NCBI RefSeq assembly: GCF_003144115.1
Contig: NW_020312007.1
Span: forward strand, 215,898 to 279,897
DNA length: 64,000 nt
Reading direction: 5' to 3'
Source: Tilletiopsis washingtonensis
Lineage: Eukaryota > Basidiomycota > Exobasidiomycetes > Entylomatales
Numbering within the stretch: the stretch's first letter is position 1; the number at the start of each line of letters is the position of its first letter. A program made the position numbers and the translations under genes. Shown piece by piece: positions 8,717-18,210 of this stretch. The notes beneath the pieces are model-generated. The model saw only the letters and a program-made list of their open reading frames with translations. It had not been told where the DNA came from and made no database searches.

Positions 8717-11692
8717 ATGACGCCCGCGCCCGTCGACGTGCTGCTGCTCGGCTCCGGCTGGACGAGCTCGTTCCTGCTGCCGCTGCTGCACGAGCGCCGC
8801 ATCTCGCACGCATACACGAGCCGCACGCCGCGCGCCGGCTCCGAGGCGCTCACCTTTGCCGTGTCGGCTGAGGGCGCCGCCTCGCGCGCGGCATGGCAGG
8901 CGCTGCCTCAAGCGCGCTGCGTGGTCATCGTCTTCCCGCTGCGCAGCCGGGCGGCGGCACACGCCATCGTCGAGAGCTACGAGCTGGCGCACGGCGCGAC
9001 GAACTGGATCGCCCTCGGCAGCACGGGCGCGTGGGGGTCGGGTGCGTGCCGCGGCGCCCCTGAGACTGCGCTGCACACTCACGCACGCCGACCGCAGAGG
9101 GTCACTTCACGTCGAAGAGCCCCGTTGACCCCAAGAATGGGCGGGCCATGGCAGAGTCCGCCTTGCTGGACCTCCACCGCAAGAACGGCCGGCAGATCAT
9201 CGTGCTGAATCTGTGAGGACAGCAAAGAGGCGCCTGTGCTGCTCATCTGACAGCCGTGTGCAGTGCTGGCCTCTACGGCGGCGAGCGGATCCCGTCGAAC
9301 TTCGCCAAGCGTGTCGGCTCGTCGATCGAGAAGCTCGGCGAGAAAGGCAGTGTGCACCTCGTGCACGGCCGCGACGTGGCGCGGGCAGTCGTTGCAGCGT
9401 ACGAGGCGCGCGAGAACGCGCAGATCTGGGGCCGCCGCTGGATCGTGTCCGATGGGCAGACGTACGACTGGTGGCTGCTTGCGCTGACGCTGCGGCCGCT
9501 GCCGCTCGAAAATGGCGTCGAGTGGGTCGCGCAGCTGTGCCGCAAGCATGCCGTGTCCGCGCTGCCGCGTCCGCTCTCCAAGAACAGCAGCCAGACTGCT
9601 CCGCGTTTCATACAGCGCAGCCTGGAAGGCAACGACTTCTGGCGCGCCGTCGGTTTGGAGCCGGAGGTGCGCCGGTGCGATCTCGAGGGCCGACCCGAGC
9701 CGCGGCCATTCGAGCCGACGCTGTCGAAGGAGAGCCTGGAGAACTTGCGGTCGAAGGTGGACGCTGCACTCGAGGAGCGCGACGGCAAAGGTCCGTCGAG
9801 CCCGTTCGAGGCGGACAAGACGCGCTTTGGTGAGCAGTGGAGATAGCAGCCGAGGGATCACGGCTGACAGCTGGGGCAGGCTTGACGCACGATCGCTTCA
9901 TGGGCCTGTTGCGCTCCTGGTCGGCGTTCCTGGACGGTGCTGAGGCGCAAAAGCAGACCAATAATCGGCGACCGGGTGCCGATGACGACACCTGGGCAGC
10001 GCAGCAGAAGCGCATCTCCGGTTTCCAGCACTACCAGATTGATGGTGCGTTGCGGCTTCCCCCTCAGAGGAACAGATGCTGATACGCTGATCGCTCAGTA
10101 AACGACGTGACAATCCACTACATCCGCGAGAAGCCCGACTACGAGGAGGCCGAGCGCACCGGCCGGCGAGTCATTCCGCTTCTGCTGATGCATGGGTGGC
10201 CCGGCAGTACGTCAACTGCCAGCTTGTCTGGTCATCCCCGCTGAGCATTCTCTCGTCGCAGGCTTCCTCGAGTTCCTTGATGTGATACAGCCACTGGCAG
10301 TGAGTTGCATTGCCTCCGAAGCCGGCTTGCTCTGCTGACGCAAAACCTTCAGCACCCCGGACCGAGCGCGCCGCCGAGTGTGCCGGCGTTCGACGTCATC
10401 GTGCCGTCCCACACAGGCTACGCTTTCAGCTCGCAGCCTCCGGTGCGCCCGGGCAAGGGCGGCCAGACGGCACAGGGCAGGTACTCGGGCCCTGATGGCG
10501 ACTTTCTCGTCAAAGGTGAGCGAGGTGCCGCTATTGCGTTAGACGACTTGCCAATCTGACCATTCTCTAGACGAGGCGCGCATCATGGATGCCCTCATGC
10601 GTGCGCTCGGCTTCCCCTTCTACGCCGGGCAAGCAGGCGACTGGGCGAGCGCAGTGCTGCGCCAGATGTCCCGGCTGGCGCCTGCTCGATGCATCGCGGT
10701 CCACCTCAACTTCTGCCCCGCGCCGCCGCCGCGTCTCAGCCCGCCGCTGGCACGCCTCGTGCCTTCGCCGATCCGGTCCATCGCTAGCGCGGTGACGCCA
10801 AGCGTCGTCTCATCGGCCGTCGAGTCGCTCGCAGAGCTGCCTCGCACCGTCCCGCGGCGCTGGTGGCTGGCAGATCCGCCGGCGCGCCTCTCTGTCCGCG
10901 GTCTGGCCTACCTCGCTGCTCGGGCCGTGGCCGGCGCTCCTGCCCTCCTCACGCCAGAGGAGCGCCGACGCGCCCTGCGCGGCGTCGAGTGGCAAGAGCG
11001 GGGCCAGGCGTACGCCAACTTCCACGGCACGCGACCGAGCACACTCGCGATTGTGATGGAGTCGAGCCCGACAGCGTTGCTTGCCTGGATCGGAGAGAAG
11101 GTAAGCTCTTATGCACAGACCTCTTGCGGCGCCGCTGATACCATTTCCTCTGAAGTTCATCGAGTGGACCGATGAGGAGTGGGTCGCCAAGAAGCGCTGG
11201 ACAGGGCGCTTTGCTGACTCTCTATGCTTAGCCCTTCGGACGCGGAGATTCTGGCGAGGTGAGCGGCTTCCCTCACAAGATGCTCTGTCACTCGCTGACA
11301 TGCCGCTTGTGCTAGCCTCACGCTCTGGTGGTGCACCTCGACAATGGCTCGCTCTCTGTACCCCTACCGCAATCGTCCGCCGCTCGGCCTGCAGGCGCTC
11401 ACCGCGCTGCCACAAGCGCGCATCCCGTGTCCTGCCGGCTACTCCGACTCGCCCTTCGAGCTCCTGCCCACGCCACTCGGCTGGGTCCGCTCGACGATGG
11501 ACGATCTGCGTTGGACGCGGGTGCACGGCAGGGGCGGACACTTCTTCGGTGAGTTTGGAGGGCGCCTGGTGTGTGCTGGCGCAGCTGCTGAAGGTCTCAA
11601 TCTCTGCAGCACTCGAGCGCCCCACGGCGTTCGTCGACGACATGCGCGACTGCTTCTCCTGCATCTGGCCAGTGCCAGCGGCCCGCCTCTGA
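8717..11692 (+). CDS. fusion of Rossmann NAD(P)-binding epimerase-like domain with EHN-type epoxide hydrolase
   Basis: Twelve exons join in frame to about 791 aa: 8717-9041, 9098-9212, 9264-9829, 9880-10044, 10099-10206, 10262-10299, 10353-10515, 10571-11100, 11156-11178, 11232-11258, 11316-11548, 11610-11692. Residues 1 to about 290 are Rossmann-like (VDVLLLGSGWTSSF near the N-terminus, GLYGGERIPSNF later), similar to YeeZ-type NAD-dependent epimerase relatives. From about 294 an epoxide-hydrolase N-terminal (EHN) region runs through FGLTHDRFMGLLRSW and WAAQQKRISGFQHY. The alpha/beta-hydrolase core follows: HGWPGS oxyanion motif (about 421), GDWA with nucleophile Asp (about 517), and GGHFFALERP with catalytic His (about 762). 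A TAG at 9844 would end the first module, but it lies in a perfect 50-bp intron (9830-9879, CTGAC branch), and splicing it restores the EHN domain. Two separate genes remain the alternative. Confidence 0.72.
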
Positions 11693-11856
11693 GACTTCTC
11701 CGGGCCGCAGTCTGTCAGCTATTGAACTCTCAGAGCAGGCCCTTCGCTCTGCAAAGCGCAGGCAATAGAGACTTGATACACAAGGCGAGAGCGTGATCGC
11801 AGGCAGCGCGGCATTCCGTCGTGCGCCCTTCTCCAGAGCATCGCTATGCCGTTGCA

Positions 11857-13344
11857 TTACGCCGCCATCGCCCTCCGTCCAGGTGGCGGTGGCCCGTCGT
11901 CTCTTCGGCGTGCGCGAGCGCGTCGCTTCGCAGCCTTGCGCGACTCAAAGGGCCGCGTGCGATGCTCGCGCAGCTCGTCGCGCGCCATCGTTGCGTGACC
12001 CTCGGCCCAGCAGGCTGAGCAGTACGGGTCGTGGTCGCAGCCGGCGCACTGCAGTGAGGCGTCGGCGTTGCAGATGCCTGCACGCGGAGAGGCGTGAGCT
12101 GGTGGAGGATGGACAGACGCGGTGTACTCACAGCACCAGCTGTCGATCTCATCGTCCTCGTCCGAGTCGCTCTCATCCGGCAAGGCCTTGGGCCGCGAGC
12201 TCAAAGCAGCAGCGGTGCCCGGCTCAGCGAGAGCTTTCGCGTCGAGACGAACGAGCTGCTCGAAGGCGCCGAGATTGCGGCCCGGCTCGATGCCATGACG
12301 CTTGTGAATGTCGTCGGCGGTGGCGTCTGGTGGTGCCAAGCTGGGCGCGGCGGGCAACGAGGGCATGTCCGGGTCCGGCAGCATCGCTGGCGGCGATGGC
12401 AGACTGAGCGCAGCGGACGCAGCAGGTGCCGGAGTAGAAGGGCCAGCAGTCGTCCGCATCGGTGCCGTGATGTTGCTGCGAAGGCGCGAGAAGCGCTCGA
12501 GTAGCGAAGCAGCGCTGGGTTCTGCACTGGCCGATGATGTGGCAGAGGGCGTCATGCCTGAGCCGCTGGGCGGTGCCGTGGCTGGCGTAGCTGGCTGAGG
12601 CGAGCTGCCCCGGCCCTCTACACTGCCTCCTGTCCTATTGAGCCTATTCGCCTCAACTTGCATGTCACCCATCGCAGCAGCCAGCTCGTCTTCCAGCGCC
12701 GCCTCGGCCTCCGCGTCTAGCGCAGCACTCGCGGACGTCCCAGAGTCGCCGCGGACCAGCTCTGGGCCGGAGCGCGGCAGACGCTCGAGCTGTGGTGCTG
12801 TGGAAGAGCTGGCACGCGATGCAGCGCCCGTGTCCTGTGCCGCTCCGTCCTGGCTGTGGCCCAGATGGCCAGCAGCGTGCTCCTCCTTCAAGAGCTGCGT
12901 GGCATCGCTCTGCAGCTGTGCGCTCTCGGCGCCAAGAGCACGCGCTTCGGCTGCGACATCAAGCGCAGCGCCCGATGTCTGATCGTTCAGCTCGTCGGAG
13001 AGCCCATCGAGCTCAGCATCGTCTGACAATGCCGCATCGTCGTCCTGAGAGAGACGCAGCTCGTCGCGTGTCTGCTCGAGCAGGGCGGCAATGTCGGCGT
13101 CGTCGGGCTCGGTGCTCTGAGCAGTGGCGTCGGGCAGTGCGAGCTGCGCATGAAGTGCCTCGCGCGCGAGCGACGACGCAGCGCTAGGAAGAACAGGTGC
13201 TGGGCTCGGTGCCGCAGCTGCTGGAGGAGTCGAGACGGATGCCACGACGGCGCGTGGGCTGGGCGGGGCGCGAGCGGCTGGCGCAGCGGCATGGCGCTCG
13301 CGCAGCGCCTTGAGGCGGGCCGCGAGGCCGGCGTCGTCTGCCAT
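11857..13344 (-). CDS. ANCHR/ZFYVE19-like B-box protein with MIM1 motif
   Basis: Exons 13344-12132 and 12077-11857 encode about 477 aa. The C-terminus has a B-box-like zinc-binding module: after splicing, CCICNADASLQCAGCD continues to YCSACWAEGH, as in the abscission-checkpoint protein ANCHR (ZFYVE19). The N-terminus reads DAGLAARLKALR, an exact match to the MIM1 consensus (D/E)xxLxxRLxxL(K/R) that binds MIT domains such as that of the ESCRT-III ATPase Vps4. The middle is long, acidic and Ser/Ala/Pro-rich, probably disordered, with EQTRDELRL as a short helical patch. ATG 13344 is preferred because it directly precedes the MIM1 motif; an upstream in-frame ATG near 13479 would add a low-complexity stretch. 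The intron is 54 bp and stop-free. A role in ESCRT-dependent cytokinesis is inferred from the motif pair. It diverges from the Cdt2-like gene. Confidence 0.72.
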   Translation of the reverse strand: MADDAGLAARLKALRERHAAAPAARAPPSPRAVVASVSTPPAAAAPSPAPVLPSAASSLAREALHAQLALPDATAQSTEPDDADIAALLEQTRDELRLSQDDDAALSDDAELDGLSDELNDQTSGAALDVAAEARALGAESAQLQSDATQLLKEEHAAGHLGHSQDGAAQDTGAASRASSSTAPQLERLPRSGPELVRGDSGTSASAALDAEAEAALEDELAAAMGDMQVEANRLNRTGGSVEGRGSSPQPATPATAPPSGSGMTPSATSSASAEPSAASLLERFSRLRSNITAPMRTTAGPSTPAPAASAALSLPSPPAMLPDPDMPSLPAAPSLAPPDATADDIHKRHGIEPGRNLGAFEQLVRLDAKALAEPGTAAALSSRPKALPDESDSDEDDEIDSWCCEYTASVHPPPAHASPRAGICNADASLQCAGCDHDPYCSACWAEGHATMARDELREHRTRPFESRKAAKRRARARRRDDGPPPPGRRAMAA

Positions 13345-13815
13345 GTCCGCGCTCGTTGGAGTCGCAACAGTCGTGCAGAAGCGAGCACGAGAGACCGAGC
13401 GGGTGGCTCGCGAGACCGAGCGGGTGTGGGAGGTGGTGGGCACAAGCGAAGCCGGGCGCAGCTGTGTGCGCACGGACATCGGGCTCGGCACCGCCCACTC
13501 GACTCGTGCGAGAGCAAGCTTGGCGCGGTGGAGGTGTTGACGCGACGCGTAGAGTGCCTTACGCGCGCCTTGCCCAGCTGTGCGAGAGCCCGATGCCGCG
13601 CAGCGCAGTCGAGTTTGGTCTGCCTCCTAACTGTACCCCTCCTCATCCACGACACTTCTGCTGCAGCTCGCCGCACGACCACATCTCCCGCCTTTGTTCA
13701 CCTTTTCTCTCACGACTCCCTCCTTCTGCGCCGCATTCCTGCCGCTCCTCCACACTATTTGCCACCTGGCATCAGCGCCGCACTCTTCGAAAGCCAACAC
13801 CTGCGCCACGCCGAC
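13345..13815. promoter_or_regulatory. bidirectional intergenic region, ANCHR-like / Cdt2-like
   Basis: This 471-bp region lies between divergent starts. It contains a short imperfect repeat around 13383-13425 (two GAGACCGAGCGGGTG copies) and pyrimidine-rich DNA toward the Cdt2-like start. No gene is apparent. Confidence 0.5.
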
Positions 13816-15963
13816 ATGGCCTCCTCGCAGTCGTCGGCTGCGTCCGGCAGCTCCTCGGCCGCATCGTCGTCGCGGCGAGGCGCGACGCCACCGACCTCGC
13901 CGCACACGCCGCAGCGGCCTTCGCCCTGCCTCTTCTTCGACAGCGCATCGGCCTGCAGCAGCGACGACGACGTGCCCGGCTGCCCGGCCTCGCCGTCGAG
14001 CGGGCGGCGTCCGCGTCAGCGCCGCCGCCTTGCCGCTGCAGGCGATGAGAACGCTCCGCCCAAGGCTCGCGTGCGTCCGGTGCGCGTCGTCAAGGGCACG
14101 GTGACGCCGTCGCGTGCCGCCGCGATCTTTCGCATGCCCTTGGCCACCGCGTCTCTGCCCGCCCCTGCCGCTGCGCCGGCCCTTGATGCATGCTCTCCTG
14201 CGAGCAAGCGCTTGTGCACAGAGATGCGCAAGGTGCCTGGCTATGACTCCGCGCTGCGCTCGGATGCGCTCACTGCGTGGCGTTCGGCCGGTGCGAGTCT
14301 CGACTCCCCGCGTGCGGCCGCTCTCCCGACGCGAGACCTTGGCGCAGCTCTGCTTGCGATGCGAAGCGGCGCTGGACTGAGAGGGCCTAGGAACATCCCA
14401 GGTGAGCTTGTATCTTCGCACTGCCGTCTCTCAGGCGCTGACAGTACATCTCGCAGTGCCGCTCAGCTCGTACCATCGTGCCTTTCAGCCCACGCGCGGC
14501 ATCTTCCTGCCGGCGGGCGATGACTCGCTCGCTGCGGCGCATCCTCTCTGTGGCTCCTTCTCATTTGCCGCAGCCAGCGCCGCGCCTGGCCGCGCGTTCC
14601 TGGCCGTCGGCACCAACGACGGCAGCATAGTCCTGCGCGACATGAGCGGACTGGCAGCCGAGCCAGTCGGGCTCAGCAACTACGAAGAGATGGCGTACGG
14701 CGCAGCCGACGACGCAGAGAACAGCGCCACGTTCCGCTGGAAGGCGTGCCAGGGCTCGGTGTTCGACGTCGCCTGGCGTGCAGACGATAGAGCGCTCGTT
14801 GCCGGCGGCAGCGACTATGTCATGCGCACGTGGGATACTGCGACGCTGGTGAGCATTGCAAAGTACGACTCTTGTTCCACCCTGACATCGGCCCTTGCAG
14901 CAACAAACGGGCGTCTTTTCCGGCCCGCGAGGCTCGCCGCGCAGCGTGACGTGGGACCCGAGCTGTCCGTCCGGCTCCGTTTTCCTCTCTGCTGGACGCG
15001 ATGGCGCGATCCACCTCTTTGACACGCGCGTGACGACGCGTGTGCCGCACTCTGCCTTCCGACTGCGCCACCAGCAGGAGGCCACGACGCCGGCCGTCAT
15101 GTCGCTCTGGGGAGCACACACGAGCCTGCCGGCGCGTCCGCGGCGCGGCAAGGGCTCGCGCGGCGGCGGAGAGGGCGTGCTGCTGCCCAAGGGCATTATG
15201 AGCGTCATGTACGTGCCCTCGCGCGGCGCGCACATGGTCGCCAGCGCCGGCTGTGCCGACGGCGTGGTCAAGCTGTGGGACCTGCGCAACTACTCCGCCG
15301 GGCCGTCTGATCAAGCCTCGACGCCAGAGCCGTCGGACGATCTGGCGCCGGAGATGGAGCCGTGCGAGGAGAGCAACGACGTGACGCGCGGCCCGGGACG
15401 TTTTGCCAGGTGAGGACTGCTGCGTGCTGCATTCGCGCTCTGTGCTGATACATAGCCCTGCCCAGCTCGCACGGCATCTCGTCGATCGTTGCCAGCGACA
15501 GCACGCTGTACGCTGCGTCGACGAACGGCAGCATCTACTCTCTGGCGCTCGCCGACCTCTCGCCAACGCTGACGCCGCTGGGCCGTGCGCCGGCGCTCAC
15601 TGCGCCGGCGCAGCGCGGCAACACGCTGTACGCTCGTCTGGCGCTCAGCGCCGACGGCCGCAGTCTTGCGCTCGGCTGCAACTCGGGCACCGTGGCGCTC
15701 TGGGACACCTGGGCTGCCGCGCGCGAGACGAACCACCAGCCGGCGATGCTGCAGGCACATGCCAAGAAGTGAGCGTCGCTGATGAGAATCTTGCTGCAAG
15801 CACGCATGCTCATTCGTCCTCTTGCAGCTTCGAGATCAACGCCGTGTCGTGGGCACACGGCCCGCACGGACAGACGCTCGCCAGCATCAGCGACGACTAC
15901 TCCGTGCGCCTCTTCCGCCCGCAGCCGCTCGGCCAGGCGGCTGCGCCTCGCAGCTGCTTCTAG
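13816..15963 (+). CDS. CDT2: WD40 protein, Cdt2/DTL-like CRL4 substrate receptor
   Basis: Exons 13816-14401, 14457-14848, 14901-15409, 15466-15768 and 15828-15963 give about 641 aa. The first 150 residues are Ser/Pro-rich with proline-directed sites such as TPPTSPHTPQR and VTPSR, likely disordered and CDK-regulated. A WD40 propeller follows: GSVFDVAWRADDRALVAGGS with MRTWDT, then SVTWDPSCPSGSVFLSAGRD with LFDTR, then SAGCADGVVKLWDLRNY. A long inserted loop (HTSLPARPRRGKGSRGGGEG) sits between blades, as in Cdt2 proteins. Cdt2 is the substrate receptor of the CRL4 ubiquitin ligase, which degrades Cdt1 and other factors during S phase and after DNA damage. Blade order and the inserted loop favour Cdt2 over other WD40 proteins, but no PIP box was recognised. 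Confidence 0.72.
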
Positions 15964-16734
15964 ACACGCACATCAGACAGATACCCCTTCCCACTCATCG
16001 CCCAGACGAAGCCCTCATATATTCCCCCACATCGACATACAATGATCCATAGGCGTGCGACCCGAGCGGCTGAGCGTCGACGAGAAACCGAGGGTGCTGT
16101 CTAGGCTTGCACCGCTGCCATCGATGTCGGTGGGGTCGTCGTGGGCGCAGCGAACGCGGCGCAACGGGCAGGAGCCTGACGTTGGAGCGGGCAAACGACG
16201 GCGACTTGAGCACGGCAAGCGCGCATGGGCATGAAATCGGGATGCGCAGACGAAGCGAGCTGCAGCATCAGCGCGCCTCTGGAGGCAGGTCCACGTTCCG
16301 CACCTGCGAGGCGAGCCATCTGCGCCGCTGCAGACTCTGACTAGACTTGGCCGAGGCGCAAACGGGCGTCAGTCAGCCCCCCAGGCAGTCGAGAGGGTTG
16401 AGCAGCCACGCTCTGCGATGCACCACGCGCCCTTGCGGCTGCGGCGCTGCCAACCCCGCATCCGTCTGGCTTGCGGCCATGCTGACGTCGCGATGCAGCA
16501 GCGCGGGCGTCGGGCGTTCTGCGCTGCCGAAGCGAAGCGCTAAGCTTGCATGGCCGCTGTCGGAGAGACATGCGCTATGCGAAGACGCACAGACCCTCTC
16601 CACACCGGCGTGGATGGCACCCCGCACCCGGAGCCGACAGCGGCAGCGGGCGTGCTGTGGATGCACAGGCAGTCGAGTCGCAGCACGTGGCCGCGCCTCC
16701 TTCCTTCCCGACATCGAGCAACACCCCTCAAGCC
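15964..16734. other. intergenic region
   Basis: These 771 bp separate the Cdt2-like and alpha/beta-hydrolase genes, both on the plus strand. I find no domain-bearing ORF, tRNA or repeat. An AT-richer spot (CTCATATATTCC near 16013) lies about 50 bp after the Cdt2-like stop and may belong to its 3' processing region. Confidence 0.5.
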
Positions 16735-18134
16735 ATGTCCTTCGACGCCGTCCGCAACTACGCCCGCCACATCCTGCGCCCGCTGGGCCTGCTCGACGAG
16801 GCGGCGCCGCTGCCGGCACGCCGCACGCCGGCACTGCCGCCGTCCACCTCTGCGGCGTGGCAATCCTCGACCCACGCGTTCCTCGGCGCCTCGAACCGCA
16901 GTGTGCCCAAGAGCTGGCCGCTCGAGCGCTTCGACGACGATCCCGCGGCCATCGTCGAGGACCGCGCCCACGACATTGTCTACGACCCGCAGTCGGCCGA
17001 GCTGCGCGCCGCCGCCGGCGCCGACTCGCCCGACGCCAGCTTCTGGCTGTACGAGCGCGAGCGCAAGCCGGCCGGCGCGCGCCCCGAGGAGGTGCCGGCG
17101 CCCTGGCTCGTCGCCAAGCGCTACACGCCCTCGCAGTCGGGCACCAGCGCCGCGCAGCAGCCCGGCGTCACGCTGCTGCTGCTGCCGGGCATGGGCGTGC
17201 CCAAAGAGGTGAGCAGGAACAGGTCGGCCCGCGCGTACATCCGCTCACACAGGCGCAGATCTGCGAACCGCTCATCAAGCTCATGCTGCCGCAATTCGCC
17301 GCCGCGGGCGTCAAGCTTGACGAGATCTGGACGCTGGACATGCCGATGAGCGGCGAGACGGCTCTCGCCAATCCGCGTGGCTACCTCTACGGCAACGAGA
17401 AGGACATTGCGCGCGACGTACTGCACTTCCTCACGGCGTATTTGCCTCTGCAGCCCGGCGGCAAGCTCGACGAGACGCTGCCGTACCGCGCACCTCAGGG
17501 CGACAAGGCTCAGCAGATCACACGGCCCAACTTGCACGTGGCGGCCCACAGCCTGGGCGCCCAGTCTGCGCTGCTCATTGCCGCACACGCTCCCGAGCTC
17601 TTCGCTAGCTTGACAGTCTTCGACCCTGCCATCGTGCCTCCGGGAAAGATCCTCGACGGCTTCAGCAAGCTGCCAAACGACGTGTTCTGCACCATGCTCG
17701 GCGAGCGGTGGCCGAGCCGCAAGGCACTGCGCGAGGCGGTCAAGAAGAACAAGCGGATGGGCGGCTGGGACGACCGGATTATTGACGCCTTCGTGGAGCG
17801 AGGCGTGGTGGAGGAGGCAGACGGCTCATTGAGGCTCGCGGCGCCACCGCGCCTCGAGTGGGCCCTCTACTTCGACAAGGAGACGCCGAGCCACACCTTC
17901 GACCGCATCCCCGACGTGCGCGTGCCGCTGCAGGCCGTGATGCCGGCACGGCCATTCGCCACGCCGCCCAAGCTCTTCCAGAAGATCTTCGACGGCCTGC
18001 CGCAGCCCAAGCGGCTCGTGTGGGTCGACAACGTGACGCACCAGCTCTTCTACGAGCGGCTCGACGACAGCGCGGCGCACATCGTGGGCTTCATCAAGGA
18101 GCGCCAGGCAGGACAGAGCAAGGCGCGGTTGTGA
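16735..18134 (+). CDS. alpha/beta hydrolase with C-terminal PTS1-like ARL
   Basis: Two exons, 16735-17208 and 17253 (or 17259)-18134, encode about 450 aa. The fold is alpha/beta hydrolase: VTLLLLPGMG forms the oxyanion strand, VAAHSLGAQSALLIA is the nucleophile elbow (HSLG), and VDNVTHQLFYERL likely supplies the catalytic His. The acid is probably an Asp between LTVFDPAIVPP and the C-terminus. The protein ends SKARL; Ala-Arg-Leu fits the PTS1 consensus [SAC][KRH][LM], so peroxisomal import is plausible. It recalls fungal hydrolases annotated as toxin-biosynthesis proteins and yeast Lpx1. Two in-frame acceptors 6 bp apart (ending 17252 and 17258) could give variants differing by Ala-Gln. The substrate is unknown. 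Confidence 0.82.
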
Positions 18135-18210
18135 TGATCACGAAGAGCAAGGATGTGCAATGATAAAGTTATGATGACGCTAGGCTGGTGTACAATAACA
18201 TGATATGTCT

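Noticed and set aside
9264-9846. Stand-alone Rossmann protein ending at TAG 9844-9846
   Set aside because: The stop lies in a 50-bp intron with all splice signals; excising it is needed to complete the epoxide-hydrolase N-terminal domain. Kept as the alternative model.
13342-13479. Upstream in-frame ATG (13479) for the ANCHR-like gene
   Set aside because: It would add about 45 low-complexity residues; ATG 13344 immediately precedes the MIM1 motif and fits better.
16347-16734. Upstream extension of the alpha/beta-hydrolase frame
   Set aside because: A Cys/Arg-rich open frame out of phase with the hydrolase start and without homology; ATG 16735 gives a normal start.
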